Shown piece by piece: positions 53,495 through 63,482 of a stretch of 64,000 nt of DNA. The DNA comes from Balneola sp. (GTDB taxonomy: Bacteria > Bacteroidota > Rhodothermia > Balneolales > Balneolaceae). The stretch is from NCBI GenBank assembly GCA_017640785.1, contig JAEPPZ010000002.1, positions 281,748 to 345,747 of the forward strand. Direction: 5' to 3'. The notes below the pieces were generated by a model, which did not search any database, was not told the origin of the DNA, and was given only the letters and a program-made list of their open reading frames with translations. Numbering within the stretch: position 1 is the stretch's first letter; every line of letters begins with the position of its first letter. The translations under genes were made by a program, and so were the position numbers.

Positions 53495-55234
53495 ATGAAA
53501 ATTATGGAATCACAAATAGTTACTGAACAAAACAAAAAAATTAATACTGAGTTTATCAATGGTGCAGAAGCTGTAGTAAAAATTTTAATTGAAGAACAGG
53601 TAGAAGTCGCTTTTGGTTATCCGGGTGGGGCAATAATGCCTATATACGATGCTCTTTATGATGAACAGGATCGTATACAACACGTTTTAGCACGACATGA
53701 ACAAGGAGCTATTCATGCAGCTCAGGGCTTTGCAAGAGTAACTACAAAAACTGGAGTTTGTTTAGCTACATCAGGGCCCGGTGCTACGAATTTGATTACA
53801 GGTCTGGCTGATGCCCAAATTGATTCCACTCCCCTTGTTTGTATAACAGGTCAGGTTCCTTCTTCACTCTTAGGTAGTGATGCATTTCAGGAAACCGATG
53901 TAATTGGAATTTCAATGCCTGTTACTAAATGGAATTATCAAATAACGGATGCAAATGAAATACCTGAGGTGCTTGCTAAAGCATTTTATATTGCCAGTTC
54001 CGGAAGACCAGGTCCCGTTTTAATTGATATTACCAAAGACGCTCAATTTCAAAAATTTGACTATAGCTACACTTGTTTCAAGAAAATTCGCAGTTATGTA
54101 CCCAAACCTGAAATAGATCCTTCCAGCGTTGAGAAAGCGGCTTCAGCCATCAATAATGCAAAACGTCCCCTTATTTTATTTGGACAGGGTGTTATCCTTG
54201 CAAACGCTGAGAAAGAGTTTAAAAAGCTTATAGAAAAAACAGGAATTCCTGCTGCCTGGACTATTCTCGGGTTATCAGCACTGGAAACTGACCATCCCCT
54301 AAATGTCGGGATGTTAGGTATGCATGGTAATTATGGACCCAATCTACTTACAAACGAATGCGATGTTCTTATTGCTATCGGTATGAGATTTGATGACAGA
54401 GTTACCGGAAACCTGAGTAAATACGCTAAACAAGCTAAAGTTATTCATCTGGAAATCGATCCTGCTGAAATAAACAAAAATGTTAAAGCAGATATCCCAG
54501 TATTGGGTGATGCCAAAGAAACGATAACACACTTACTTAAACTAGTGAAGCCAAGCAGCCATGAAAGCTGGCTCCAGAGATTTATCGATTGTGCAAAAAT
54601 AGAGCAGGAGAAAGTAATAGATAAAGAACTAAACCCTGATTCTGAAACTCTTTCTATGGGTGAAGTCATCAATATTATTAATAAGCATACACAAGGTGAT
54701 GCAATTATTGTTTCCGATGTAGGTCAACATCAGATGGTGGCTTGCAGATATTCTAAATTCTCAAAATCTAAAAGTAATATCACATCAGGAGGTTTGGGGA
54801 CAATGGGTTTTGGGTTGCCTGCTGCTTTAGGAGCTAAACTTGGAGCCCCTGATAGAACTGTTATTGCTGTAATTGGTGATGGAGGTTTTCAAATGACCAT
54901 TCAGGAACTCGCTACCATCTATCAAACCAAAGCAAAAGTAAAAGTACTGCTGCTTAATAATGAATTCCTAGGGATGGTTAGGCAGTGGCAACAGCTCTTT
55001 TTTGAGAAAAGGTATTCATCAACTGAAATGATAAACCCTGATTTTCAAACTATTGTAAAGGGCTACTATATCCCAACCAAAAAAGTAACGGAAAGGGATA
55101 AACTGGAAAAAGCTATCGAAGAGTTTTTGAATTTTGACGGAGCCTATTTTCTGGAAGTAATGGTAGGCAAAGAAAACAATGTATTCCCTATGGTACCAAG
55201 TGGTGCCGGAGTTTCTGAAATAAGATTGGAGTGA
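53495..55234 (+). CDS. ilvB: Acetolactate synthase, large catalytic subunit
   Basis: About 579 residues from ATG 53495, preceded in frame by a TTG at 53492. It is a thiamine diphosphate enzyme: VAFGYPGGAIMPIYDALYD, the catalytic Glu in LARHEQGAIHAAQGFAR, FAD-domain segments and the ThDP motif VIGDGGFQMTIQELATIY ending in LNNEFLGMVRQWQ. It forms acetolactate or acetohydroxybutyrate, the first common step of valine/isoleucine synthesis. The stop TGA overlaps a possible GTG start of ilvN. Confidence 0.96.
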   Translation: MKIMESQIVTEQNKKINTEFINGAEAVVKILIEEQVEVAFGYPGGAIMPIYDALYDEQDRIQHVLARHEQGAIHAAQGFARVTTKTGVCLATSGPGATNLITGLADAQIDSTPLVCITGQVPSSLLGSDAFQETDVIGISMPVTKWNYQITDANEIPEVLAKAFYIASSGRPGPVLIDITKDAQFQKFDYSYTCFKKIRSYVPKPEIDPSSVEKAASAINNAKRPLILFGQGVILANAEKEFKKLIEKTGIPAAWTILGLSALETDHPLNVGMLGMHGNYGPNLLTNECDVLIAIGMRFDDRVTGNLSKYAKQAKVIHLEIDPAEINKNVKADIPVLGDAKETITHLLKLVKPSSHESWLQRFIDCAKIEQEKVIDKELNPDSETLSMGEVINIINKHTQGDAIIVSDVGQHQMVACRYSKFSKSKSNITSGGLGTMGFGLPAALGAKLGAPDRTVIAVIGDGGFQMTIQELATIYQTKAKVKVLLLNNEFLGMVRQWQQLFFEKRYSSTEMINPDFQTIVKGYYIPTKKVTERDKLEKAIEEFLNFDGAYFLEVMVGKENNVFPMVPSGAGVSEIRLE

Positions 55235-55239
55235 CAAGA

Positions 55240-55770
55240 ATGGAAAAAGAAGAATTTACGATCACAGCGTATACAGAAAATCATGTTGGATTACTCCATC
55301 GTATTACCATCATTTTTACCAAACGGAAAGTGAATATTGAAAGTATTACTGCTTCCGAAAGCGAAAAAGAAGGGATTCACAGATTTACTATTGCAGTAAC
55401 AGAAACTGAAGAAGCTGTTGAAAAAATAGTTAAGCAGATCGAAAAACAAGTTGAAGTATTAAAAGCAGATTACTACAAAAATAAAGAAGTGGTTCAGCAG
55501 GAAGTAGCTCTTTATAAGATCCCAAGTAAATCATTGACAAATGGCATCGAAGTAGAGCGGATTGTAAGACAACATAATGCACGCTTTTTAACCATTGAAA
55601 AAGACTTTCTGGTTATTGAAAAAGCCGGGTTCCGAAGAGAAACCAAAGCATTATTTGACGATTTGATTCCATTTGGCATTAATGAGTTTGTGCGATCCGG
55701 ACGTATTGCAGTATCCAGAGAAGAGCATGGAATAGGAGAATACGTTCAACAAATTTTATCAAAGAATTGA
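55240..55770 (+). CDS. ilvN: Acetolactate synthase, small regulatory subunit
   Basis: About 176 residues from ATG 55240; a GTG at 55231 overlapping the ilvB stop is an alternative. The N-terminal ACT domain is clear (ITAYTENHVGLLHRITIIFT then KRKVNIESITASES), followed by the small-subunit C-terminal domain (RETKALFDDLIPFGINEFVR). It activates IlvB and confers feedback by valine or leucine. Longer than the 96-residue E. coli IlvN and similar to the IlvH type. Confidence 0.93.
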   Translation: MEKEEFTITAYTENHVGLLHRITIIFTKRKVNIESITASESEKEGIHRFTIAVTETEEAVEKIVKQIEKQVEVLKADYYKNKEVVQQEVALYKIPSKSLTNGIEVERIVRQHNARFLTIEKDFLVIEKAGFRRETKALFDDLIPFGINEFVRSGRIAVSREEHGIGEYVQQILSKN

Positions 55771-55813
55771 ACCGAAAAAATCTATATCAAATAACAAATC
55801 AAACAATAAATAA

Positions 55814-56860
55814 ATGGCACTTTTAAATTTTGGTGGAGTTGAAGAACACGTTATAACCAGAGAAGAATTTCCTCTGAAAAAAGCACAAGAGGTTTTAAAA
55901 AATGAAACTATAGCTGTAATCGGATATGGAGTTCAGGGCCCAGGACAAGCTTTGAATCTCAGGGATAATGGATTCAATGTAATTGTTGGACAAAGAAAAA
56001 ACTCCAAAACATGGGATAAAGCAAAAAATGATGGATGGGTTCCGGGTGAAACACTTTTTGATATCGAAGAAGCCTGTGAAAAAGGGACTATTCTACAATA
56101 CTTATTATCCGATGCCGGACAGATCTCTCTTTGGGCCACAGTTAAAAAACATTTGACCAAAGGGAAAGCATTATACTTTTCACATGGTTTCGGAATTACT
56201 TACAAAGAACGGACTGGCATTATCCCTCCTGATGACGTAGATGTAATTCTGGTGGCCCCAAAAGGATCTGGCACTTCGCTAAGAAGAATGTTTCTTGAAG
56301 GCAGAGGCCTCAATTCCAGCTATGCCATCTTTCAGGATGCTACCGGTAAAGCAAAGGAAAGAGTATCTGCATTAGGAATTGGCGTTGGATCAGGATACTT
56401 GTTTCAAACCGATTTTAGAAAAGAAGTATTTAGTGACCTGACCGGTGAGCGTGGTACTTTGATGGGAGCTATTCAAGGTATTTTTGCAGCTCAATATGAA
56501 GTACTCCGATCAAATGGGCACTCCCCTTCTGAAGCGTTTAACGAAACTGTTGAAGAATTAACACAATCATTAATGCCTTTGGTTGCGGAAAATGGAATGG
56601 ATTGGATGTACGCTAATTGTTCAACTACAGCACAAAGAGGAGCACTGGACTGGTGGAAAAAATTCCGAGATGCATCAAAACCTGTTTTTGAAGAGCTTTA
56701 CTCTGAAGTAGCTGCCGGAAATGAAGCTCAAAGATCAATAGATTCCAATAGCCAAGACGATTACAGAGAAAAACTCGAGGAGGAACTCAAAGAACTGAGA
56801 GATTCTGAAATGTGGCAAGCTGGAGCAACGGTTCGAAAACTACGTCCCGAGAATAATTGA
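55814..56860 (+). CDS. ilvC: Ketol-acid reductoisomerase
   Basis: A 348-residue enzyme with an N-terminal Rossmann motif IAVIGYGVQGPGQALNLRD (Gly37-Gly42 region) and the knotted helical domain carrying metal ligands (FSDLTGERGTLMGAIQGIFA, FNETVEELTQSLMPL). The insertion-bearing substrate loop (ILVAPKGSGTSLRRMFLEGR) follows the plant/Bacteroidota subtype more than the E. coli type. It converts acetolactate to dihydroxyisovalerate with NAD(P)H. It lies 43 bases after ilvN. Confidence 0.95.
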   Translation: MALLNFGGVEEHVITREEFPLKKAQEVLKNETIAVIGYGVQGPGQALNLRDNGFNVIVGQRKNSKTWDKAKNDGWVPGETLFDIEEACEKGTILQYLLSDAGQISLWATVKKHLTKGKALYFSHGFGITYKERTGIIPPDDVDVILVAPKGSGTSLRRMFLEGRGLNSSYAIFQDATGKAKERVSALGIGVGSGYLFQTDFRKEVFSDLTGERGTLMGAIQGIFAAQYEVLRSNGHSPSEAFNETVEELTQSLMPLVAENGMDWMYANCSTTAQRGALDWWKKFRDASKPVFEELYSEVAAGNEAQRSIDSNSQDDYREKLEEELKELRDSEMWQAGATVRKLRPENN

Positions 56861-56890
56861 TCAATGTAGAACAAACCAAATCTCGTATTT

Positions 56891-58147
56891 GTGAAAGTTA
56901 AAACAACCTACTACCCTGCTTTAAAAAATATCGAAAAAGCCGCTGAAACGTTAGAATCTGTTGTATATAAAACTCCTGTACAGCAAAGTTTCTCTCTTTC
57001 AGAAAGATATAACTCGAATATTTATTTAAAGCGGGAAGATACCCAAATAGTGCGTTCCTATAAAATTCGGGGTGCATTCAATAAGATAAACTCAATAAAA
57101 GACACTAAGAGAAGTGTAGTTTGTGCAAGTGCCGGTAATCATGCACAGGGTGTTGCACTATCCTGCTATAAACTCGGAATTAAAGGCGTAATATTTATGC
57201 CTGCAACCACTCCTAAACAGAAGATCCGGCAAGTGAAAATGTTTGGAAAAGAAATGGTTGAGGTGATTATTGATGGAGATACTTTTGATGATTCTTCATT
57301 GTTGGCAAAAACATTCTGCGAAAAAAATAATGGAGTCTTTGTACATCCTTTTGATGATGAGTTAGTAATTGAAGGACAAGCAACCGTTGGCTTAGAAATT
57401 TGCAACCAAACTGACTTTAAAATTGATTATCTATTTATTCCCGTTGGAGGTGGCGGGCTTTCATCAGGAGTTTCAAGTGTGTTTAAAGCTCTGAGTCCGG
57501 AGACAAAAATTATCGGTGTTGAACCAACAGGAGCACCTGCCATGTTTAATGCTTTTAAACATGGACAAATACAAGAACTAAGGGAAATCGATAAATTTGT
57601 TGATGGAGCTTCTGTAAAAAAAGCAGGCGAACTGAACTTTCCTATTTGTAAAGATAATATGGACGAAATTTCCTTAGTAGATGAAGGAAAATTATGCTCA
57701 ACGATTATTCAAATGTACAACGAAAATGGTATAGTACTGGAACCTGCCGGTGCACTTTCTGTTGCTGTTCTGGATAAATTTAAAGATGAAATAAAGGATA
57801 AAAATGTAGTGTGTATCCTTTCGGGTGGTAACAACGATATTACCAGAACTGAAGAAATACGTGAGAGGTCACTGCTTTACGAAGGTCTAATGCACTATTT
57901 CATTGTTCGTTTTCCGCAAAGAGCAGGTGCTCTAAAAGAATTTGTGGAAGAAATTTTGGGACAAAACGATGACATAGTTCACTTCGAATACACTAAAAAA
58001 ACATCCAGAGAAAGAGGTCCCGCTTTGGTTGGTATAGAACTACAATCAAAAGATGACCTTGAACCCTTGATTGAAAAAATGAAATTGAAAAACTTCTTTG
58101 GAGAATATATTAATATAAAACCGGATCTGTTTAGCTATATGATCTGA
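56891..58147 (+). CDS. ilvA: Threonine dehydratase (threonine ammonia-lyase)
   Basis: A 418-residue fold-type II PLP enzyme starting with GTG. The Schiff-base lysine is Lys58 in VRSYKIRGAFNKI; SAGNHAQGVALSCYKLG binds phosphate; IPVGGGGLSSGVSSVF is the Gly-rich loop. A C-terminal ACT-like domain (about 330-418, LMHYFIVRFPQRAGALKEFV) is shorter than the double domain of E. coli IlvA, as in the TIGR02079 type. It deaminates threonine to 2-oxobutyrate, joining the thr and ilv halves of this unit. Confidence 0.94.
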   Translation: MKVKTTYYPALKNIEKAAETLESVVYKTPVQQSFSLSERYNSNIYLKREDTQIVRSYKIRGAFNKINSIKDTKRSVVCASAGNHAQGVALSCYKLGIKGVIFMPATTPKQKIRQVKMFGKEMVEVIIDGDTFDDSSLLAKTFCEKNNGVFVHPFDDELVIEGQATVGLEICNQTDFKIDYLFIPVGGGGLSSGVSSVFKALSPETKIIGVEPTGAPAMFNAFKHGQIQELREIDKFVDGASVKKAGELNFPICKDNMDEISLVDEGKLCSTIIQMYNENGIVLEPAGALSVAVLDKFKDEIKDKNVVCILSGGNNDITRTEEIRERSLLYEGLMHYFIVRFPQRAGALKEFVEEILGQNDDIVHFEYTKKTSRERGPALVGIELQSKDDLEPLIEKMKLKNFFGEYINIKPDLFSYMI

Positions 58148-58180
58148 CTTAAAATCATAGCTACATCAAATAATTTATCA

Positions 58181-60613
58181 ATGAAAATATTAAAGTTTGG
58201 AGGCACATCTGTTGGCTCCGAAAATGCAATCAGAAAAGTTGCTGAAATTATCCGCACGCAAAAAAAACAAGTTGTAATTATAACTTCTGCTGTAGGTGGG
58301 GTTACGGATCAATTAGTAAAAATCGGCGAGTTAGCTGCTAAGGCAGATGAACGTTATGAAGTTTTGTTATCGAAATTAGTAACACTCCATAAAGAACTGT
58401 ACCTAAGCCTGACCGGAAAGAAACCGGATGAAACTTTCCATCAAATCATCCTTGAGTTACAAGAAATTTGCAAAGGTGTTGAACTTATTAAAGAACTTAC
58501 CCCTCGTAGTTTTGACTATATTTTAAGTATAGGGGAGCGCCTTTCTTCACTGATTCTAAACGACTTTTTTATAGTTGAGGGGTTGGACATTCAATTATTT
58601 GATAGCCGTTTTATTATAAAAACCGATGATAATTTTGGAAATGCCAATGTAGAATTCACTGAAACAAACAAACGAATCAAAGAAGCTAAGAAATCATTCA
58701 AAAGAATAAACCTCTTTCCGGGTTTTATAGCTTCCAATAACGATTCAGTAACAACAACTTTGGGAAGAGGCGGATCAGATTACACTGCAGCTATACTGGC
58801 CGCGGCATTAGATGTTGAAGAGTTTGAGATATGGACTGATGTAGATGGATTAATGACAGCAGATCCAAGAATCGTAAAGAATTCAAAAGTCATCGAACAT
58901 GTTTCTTATGAAGAAGCCATGGAGCTCTCTCATTTTGGAGCAAAAGTTATATATCCACCGAGCATCCACCCTGCTCTTAGTAAAGGTATTCCTATCAGGA
59001 TAAAGAATACTTTTAATCCTGATCATCATGGAACTCTAATAACTAAAGAATGGGATGAAAACAAAGAACTGATCCGAGGCATTTCTAGTATAAAATCTGT
59101 GTCGCTGGTTACGCTAAGTGGTAGTAGTATGGTAGGTATTCCCCGGTTTTCTTCCCGGCTATTTAAAGCTCTCTCTCTTGCAAAGATCAATGTGATACTT
59201 ATAACTCAATCCAGTTCAGAACATTCAATAAGTGTTTCCATTGATGTAAAAGACGCTAAGAAAGCTGAACTAGTACTTACTGATGAATTCAGTGAATCAA
59301 TTAGATCTAAAAAGATCGATCCCATAGAAGTTGAAAATGGTTTGTCTATTCTTGCCCTTGTTGGTTCGAACATGAGAAATCAAGTTGGGGTAAGTGGCCA
59401 AATGTTTAATGTACTTGGCAAGAATGGTGTAAGCATTAAAGCAATTGCTCAGGGTTCTTCTGAACGAAATATCTCAGCTGTAATTAACCAAACTGATCTA
59501 GATAAAGCCCTTAATGTACTTCATGAAAGTTTTTTCCAATATGTAACGCGACGTATAAACCTGTTTATCATTGGCACAGGTAATGTTGGTAAAGCTTTTA
59601 TTGATCAACTGACCCAGCAATTCTCTTTTTTAAAAGTGAATCATCAACTCAATATCAAAATTATTGGTGTTGCTAATTCAAGAAAAATGAAGTTCAATAA
59701 AAATGGAATTCCCTTATCAAAATGGGAATCTGTATTAAATACAGGCGATACATATTCGGAAAATGAATTTCTCGATAATATGTATTCTATGAACCTACGA
59801 AATAGCATTTTTATTGATATAACAGCATCTGAAAATATAGCATCATTGTATCAACAGATCCTGCAGAAAAGTATTTCGGTTGTAACTCCGAATAAAATTG
59901 CTGCTACCGGCTCATATTCTGATTATCTTGCTTTGAAAGCATCCAGTAAGAAATTTGGTAGTAAATTCTATTTTGAAACAAATGTTTGTGCAGGATTACC
60001 TGTCTTATCTACACTTAATGACCTCGTTCGGAGTGGTGATCAGATAAATCAAATTGAAGCTGTGCTTTCCGGAACTTTAGTTTATCTGTTCAATGAATAC
60101 GACGGGTCTACAAAGTTTGTGGATGTTATTAAAAAAGCAAAAAAATTGGGCTACACAGAACCGGATCCCCGGCTCGACCTGTTTGGCTCAGATGTAAAAC
60201 GAAAAATTCTAATCTTGATCAGAGAAAGTGGCTATCAATTTGAGTATGAAGACATTGTCCTCGAATCATTTTTACCTGAAAGTTGCATCAAAACTTCATC
60301 GCTCGATGATTTTTACGCACAGGTTGAAAAAGAAGAAGAGCATTTCTTAAATCTTTATAAAAATGCCCAATCAAATAATACCCGCCTCAAGGTTGTAGCA
60401 ACATACAAAGATGGAAAGGGTTCGGTAAAATTAAAAGCTATTGAATCCAGTCATCCTTTTTATAATTTAGACGGTAAAGATAATATCGTTTTATTTTACA
60501 CTAACAGATATAAAGAACAACCAATGGTAATTAAGGGCGCGGGAGCAGGAGCAGATGTAACAGCTTCAGGAATTTTTGCAGATGTCCTCCGAATTTCCCA
60601 ATCTGATTTATAA
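58181..60613 (+). CDS. thrA: Bifunctional aspartokinase I/homoserine dehydrogenase I
   Basis: An 810-residue fusion. The aspartokinase domain spans about 1-300 (ILKFGGTSVGSENAIRKVAE, TLGRGGSDYTAAILAAALD, EIWTDVDGLMTADPRIV). Two ACT repeats lie around 310-455. Homoserine dehydrogenase runs from about 460 (NLFIIGTGNVGKAFIDQLTQ) through FETNVCAGLPVLSTLNDLV and GYTEPDPRLDLFGSDVKRK. It matches E. coli ThrA in order and length (820). It overlaps thrB by one base (TAATG). Likely threonine-inhibited. Confidence 0.95.
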   Translation: MKILKFGGTSVGSENAIRKVAEIIRTQKKQVVIITSAVGGVTDQLVKIGELAAKADERYEVLLSKLVTLHKELYLSLTGKKPDETFHQIILELQEICKGVELIKELTPRSFDYILSIGERLSSLILNDFFIVEGLDIQLFDSRFIIKTDDNFGNANVEFTETNKRIKEAKKSFKRINLFPGFIASNNDSVTTTLGRGGSDYTAAILAAALDVEEFEIWTDVDGLMTADPRIVKNSKVIEHVSYEEAMELSHFGAKVIYPPSIHPALSKGIPIRIKNTFNPDHHGTLITKEWDENKELIRGISSIKSVSLVTLSGSSMVGIPRFSSRLFKALSLAKINVILITQSSSEHSISVSIDVKDAKKAELVLTDEFSESIRSKKIDPIEVENGLSILALVGSNMRNQVGVSGQMFNVLGKNGVSIKAIAQGSSERNISAVINQTDLDKALNVLHESFFQYVTRRINLFIIGTGNVGKAFIDQLTQQFSFLKVNHQLNIKIIGVANSRKMKFNKNGIPLSKWESVLNTGDTYSENEFLDNMYSMNLRNSIFIDITASENIASLYQQILQKSISVVTPNKIAATGSYSDYLALKASSKKFGSKFYFETNVCAGLPVLSTLNDLVRSGDQINQIEAVLSGTLVYLFNEYDGSTKFVDVIKKAKKLGYTEPDPRLDLFGSDVKRKILILIRESGYQFEYEDIVLESFLPESCIKTSSLDDFYAQVEKEEEHFLNLYKNAQSNNTRLKVVATYKDGKGSVKLKAIESSHPFYNLDGKDNIVLFYTNRYKEQPMVIKGAGAGADVTASGIFADVLRISQSDL

Positions 60614-61533
60614 TGAATGAAATAAAAGTTTTTGCACCTGCTTCAGTAGCTAATGTTGGTCCAGGGTATGATACTTTTGGCTTCGCTATTGAAGAACTAG
60701 GTGATATTATTACTGTTTCAAAAAGAAACGATCAGAAATTAAATTTTCTACCTTCTATAGGTGCTGAATTACCAGTTGAACCCTCAGAAAATGTAGCCGG
60801 AGTTGCCATTCAATCGTTTTTGACTAAGTTGGGCTCCACTCAAGGCTTCGATATTACTATTGAGAAAATGTTTCGTCCTGGAAGTGGACTCGGAAGCAGT
60901 GCTTCAAGTGCGGCAGGTTCTGTTTTTGCTGTTAATGCTTTGTTAGGGTATCCATACACAACAAAAGAACTTCTCCCCTATGCTTTAGAAGGTGAAGCCT
61001 TAGCTTCAAAATGCTATCATGCAGATAATGTAGCTCCCTCACTTCTTGGAGGGTTTCAAGCAGTAAGAAGTTATGAACCTCTCGATATTTTCAGCATTAA
61101 AAATTTAGAAGCACTACACGTGTTGATCATATTTCCTGACGTCCAGATCAAAACTGTAGAAGCAAAAAAGCTTCTTCCTGTAACCCTTTCCATAAAAGAT
61201 GCCCGAGAGCAATGGGGAAATGTTGCTGCAGTTATTCACGCTTTGCATACCAAAGATTATGAATTACTGAACAGAGCAATCACTGACAGAATTGCTGAAC
61301 CTGTTCGAAAAAATCTTATTCCCGGTTACGAGAAAGTAAAAAAAATAGCATCCGAATCCGGTTCGGTTGGTTTTAATATTTCGGGTTCGGGACCATCGAT
61401 GTTTGCTTTATTCACAGATGAAAGCAACTTAACATCATGTTCTGAAAAAATTGAACAATTCTACTCTTCAATTGATCTTTCTGTAAAGATCCATATTTCA
61501 GGTATTAACTCAGAGGGCTGTAAGATCTTATGA
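60613..61533 (+). CDS. thrB: Homoserine kinase
   Basis: A 306-residue GHMP kinase: VFAPASVANVGPGYDTFGFA at the N-terminus, the ATP loop FRPGSGLGSSASSAAGSVFA and the C-terminal FNISGSGPSMFALF. It makes O-phosphohomoserine for threonine synthase. It overlaps thrA by one base and thrC by four, so the three are translationally coupled. Confidence 0.95.
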   Translation: MNEIKVFAPASVANVGPGYDTFGFAIEELGDIITVSKRNDQKLNFLPSIGAELPVEPSENVAGVAIQSFLTKLGSTQGFDITIEKMFRPGSGLGSSASSAAGSVFAVNALLGYPYTTKELLPYALEGEALASKCYHADNVAPSLLGGFQAVRSYEPLDIFSIKNLEALHVLIIFPDVQIKTVEAKKLLPVTLSIKDAREQWGNVAAVIHALHTKDYELLNRAITDRIAEPVRKNLIPGYEKVKKIASESGSVGFNISGSGPSMFALFTDESNLTSCSEKIEQFYSSIDLSVKIHISGINSEGCKIL

Positions 61534-62816
61534 AATTCTATTCAACGAATAAAAAAGTAGCTCCCCTATCTTTTAAAGAAGCGGTTATTCATAGTCTCCC
61601 CTCTGATCGTGGTCTTTATTTTCCTGAAAAAATCCCAACTTTGGAAAGTGATTTTTTTAAGGAATTGAATTCATATACCCTTTCTGAAATTGGCTACAAG
61701 ATACTCACTCCTTTTACTCATGAGGATATTCCAAAAGCTAAACTTAAGAATATAACAGAAGAGGCTTTTAACTTTGATGTTCCTTTAAAAAAAGTTGAAA
61801 CCGGGATTTATAGTCTGGAATTATTTCATGGACCAACTTATGCCTTTAAAGATATTGGAGCTCGATTTTTAGCTCGCTGCTTGGCTTATTTCAATGAATC
61901 ACATAATCAGGAAGTCACCATTCTTGTTGCAACTTCAGGGGATACAGGTGGAGCTGTTGCTTCGGGTTTTTATGATGTTGATGGTGTCAATGTTGTGATT
62001 TTATATCCAAGTGGTAAGGTTAGTGAATTACAGGAAAAGCAACTAACCACTCTTGGTAAAAATATTACAGCAGTTGAAATAGATGGTACTTTTGATGATT
62101 GCCAAAATATGGTAAAACAAGCTTTTTTAGATAAAGAACTAAATGAAACTCTAAACCTCAGTTCCGCTAACTCAATAAATATTGCTCGCTGGCTACCTCA
62201 ATCTATTTATTATTTTGAAGCATTTAAGCAGTTACAAAATCGGGATAATCTGGTATTCTCTGTGCCTTCAGGGAACTATGGTAATCTATCTGCAGGATTA
62301 TTAGCTCATAGAATGGGATTGCCGGTAAAACATTTTATAGCAGCATCAAATCAAAATGATGTGATACCCAGATTTTTAACTACAGAGCAATATGAACCAT
62401 TAAAAACTATTCCCACTTTGTCGAATGCTATGGATGTTAGCGATCCAAGCAATTACCCCCGACTAATGGAACTAGTAAATGGAAACCATGCAGAGTTACA
62501 AAGTGTAGTTAAAGGCTTTTCAATGGATGATGTTCAAACACTGGAAACTATCAAAAGCTGCTTTGATCAAAACTCATATATTACCGATCCTCATGGTGCC
62601 ATTGGCTATCAAGCATTAAAAGATATAATGACTGCTGATGAGAATGGAATATTTTTAGAGACTGCTCATTATTGCAAGTTTGTATCTACGGTTGAAAAAG
62701 CATTAGAAAAACCTCTATCTCAACCTGATTTTGTCTCTAACTTAATGAGTAAGCCCAAAAAGAGTATAACTATGAGCAGTAGCTTTAAGGAATTTAAAAG
62801 CTTTCTTTTCGGATAA
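61530..62816 (+). CDS. thrC: Threonine synthase
   Basis: A 428-residue fold-type II PLP enzyme of the enterobacterial/fungal ThrC type. The N-terminal MKFYSTNKKVAPLSFKEAV and LPSDRGLYFPEKIP are diagnostic; the Schiff-base lysine is Lys107 in GPTYAFKDIGARF, and the phosphate loop is VATSGDTGGAVASGFYDV. It converts O-phosphohomoserine to threonine. It differs clearly from the zinc-ribbon enzyme at 22885. Last gene of the unit; no obvious hairpin terminator follows in the 10 bases before the converging GNAT gene. Confidence 0.95.
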   Translation: MKFYSTNKKVAPLSFKEAVIHSLPSDRGLYFPEKIPTLESDFFKELNSYTLSEIGYKILTPFTHEDIPKAKLKNITEEAFNFDVPLKKVETGIYSLELFHGPTYAFKDIGARFLARCLAYFNESHNQEVTILVATSGDTGGAVASGFYDVDGVNVVILYPSGKVSELQEKQLTTLGKNITAVEIDGTFDDCQNMVKQAFLDKELNETLNLSSANSINIARWLPQSIYYFEAFKQLQNRDNLVFSVPSGNYGNLSAGLLAHRMGLPVKHFIAASNQNDVIPRFLTTEQYEPLKTIPTLSNAMDVSDPSNYPRLMELVNGNHAELQSVVKGFSMDDVQTLETIKSCFDQNSYITDPHGAIGYQALKDIMTADENGIFLETAHYCKFVSTVEKALEKPLSQPDFVSNLMSKPKKSITMSSSFKEFKSFLFG

Positions 62817-62826
62817 TATTGAAACC

Positions 62827-63309
62827 TTAAGAATTCTGGTCTCTCACCAACATACTTACCATTTTTTTACCGTCTTCTGTTATCAACTTACTTTTTTCCT
62901 TAAACCCTAACTTCTGATGGAAAGCCATGGAATCCGGATTTTTAGGTTTCAAGTTAACTTCGCAGCAAACTAAATCAGTTTCATTTTTTTCAAAGAGAAA
63001 TTCATATAGCTTTCTTCCCATCCCTTTGCCTTTAAACTCTTCTTTAATCACTATACGGTCAACATACTCGAACTGCCTGTAATGATTATTAAAGAACTTG
63101 TAATTCACACTTCCATAGTCTGCTCCTTCTCTTAGCGAGATCATAAAACCGGCAATTTCTCCATCTATATCTATAACTACAAAATTGGATGCTATTTCCA
63201 GAAAACTCAGGAAGTCCTTTCTCCTAATACTACTGACGTGGGGCACTTCTGCCTCATTCAATTTCCAGATTTCAGAAATATCTTTTGTAATCGCTTCTCT
63301 AATTATCAT
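62827..63309 (-). CDS. GNAT-family N-acetyltransferase
   Basis: A 160-residue acetyl-CoA-dependent transferase: IREAITKDISEIWKLNEAEV, then GEIAGFMISLREG, the acetyl-CoA motif YVDRIVIKEEFKGKGMGRKL (motif A) and NPDSMAFHQKLGF (motif B). Substrate is not predictable. Starts at ATG 63309. Confidence 0.88.
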   Translation of the reverse strand: MIIREAITKDISEIWKLNEAEVPHVSSIRRKDFLSFLEIASNFVVIDIDGEIAGFMISLREGADYGSVNYKFFNNHYRQFEYVDRIVIKEEFKGKGMGRKLYEFLFEKNETDLVCCEVNLKPKNPDSMAFHQKLGFKEKSKLITEDGKKMVSMLVRDQNS

Positions 63310-63482
63310 CTTCTCTAATAAATCTTGACTAAGATACCCTTAATAGTACAATAGTTTTCGTTAAAAGGGCACTTAAAACCATAAGTTATTTAATCGTTTT
63401 AATATTTTAACTATTCCTTTCTAAAATAAATTCTACTCTATGATCAGAACACGAAATTTATATTTAATCAAAAACCAGCTTC

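Noticed and set aside
22885-62816. Two threonine synthases as simple duplicates
   Set aside because: The protein at 22885 has a zinc ribbon and LeuA-type domain and belongs to a different subgroup from the ThrC at 61530; they are not recent copies.
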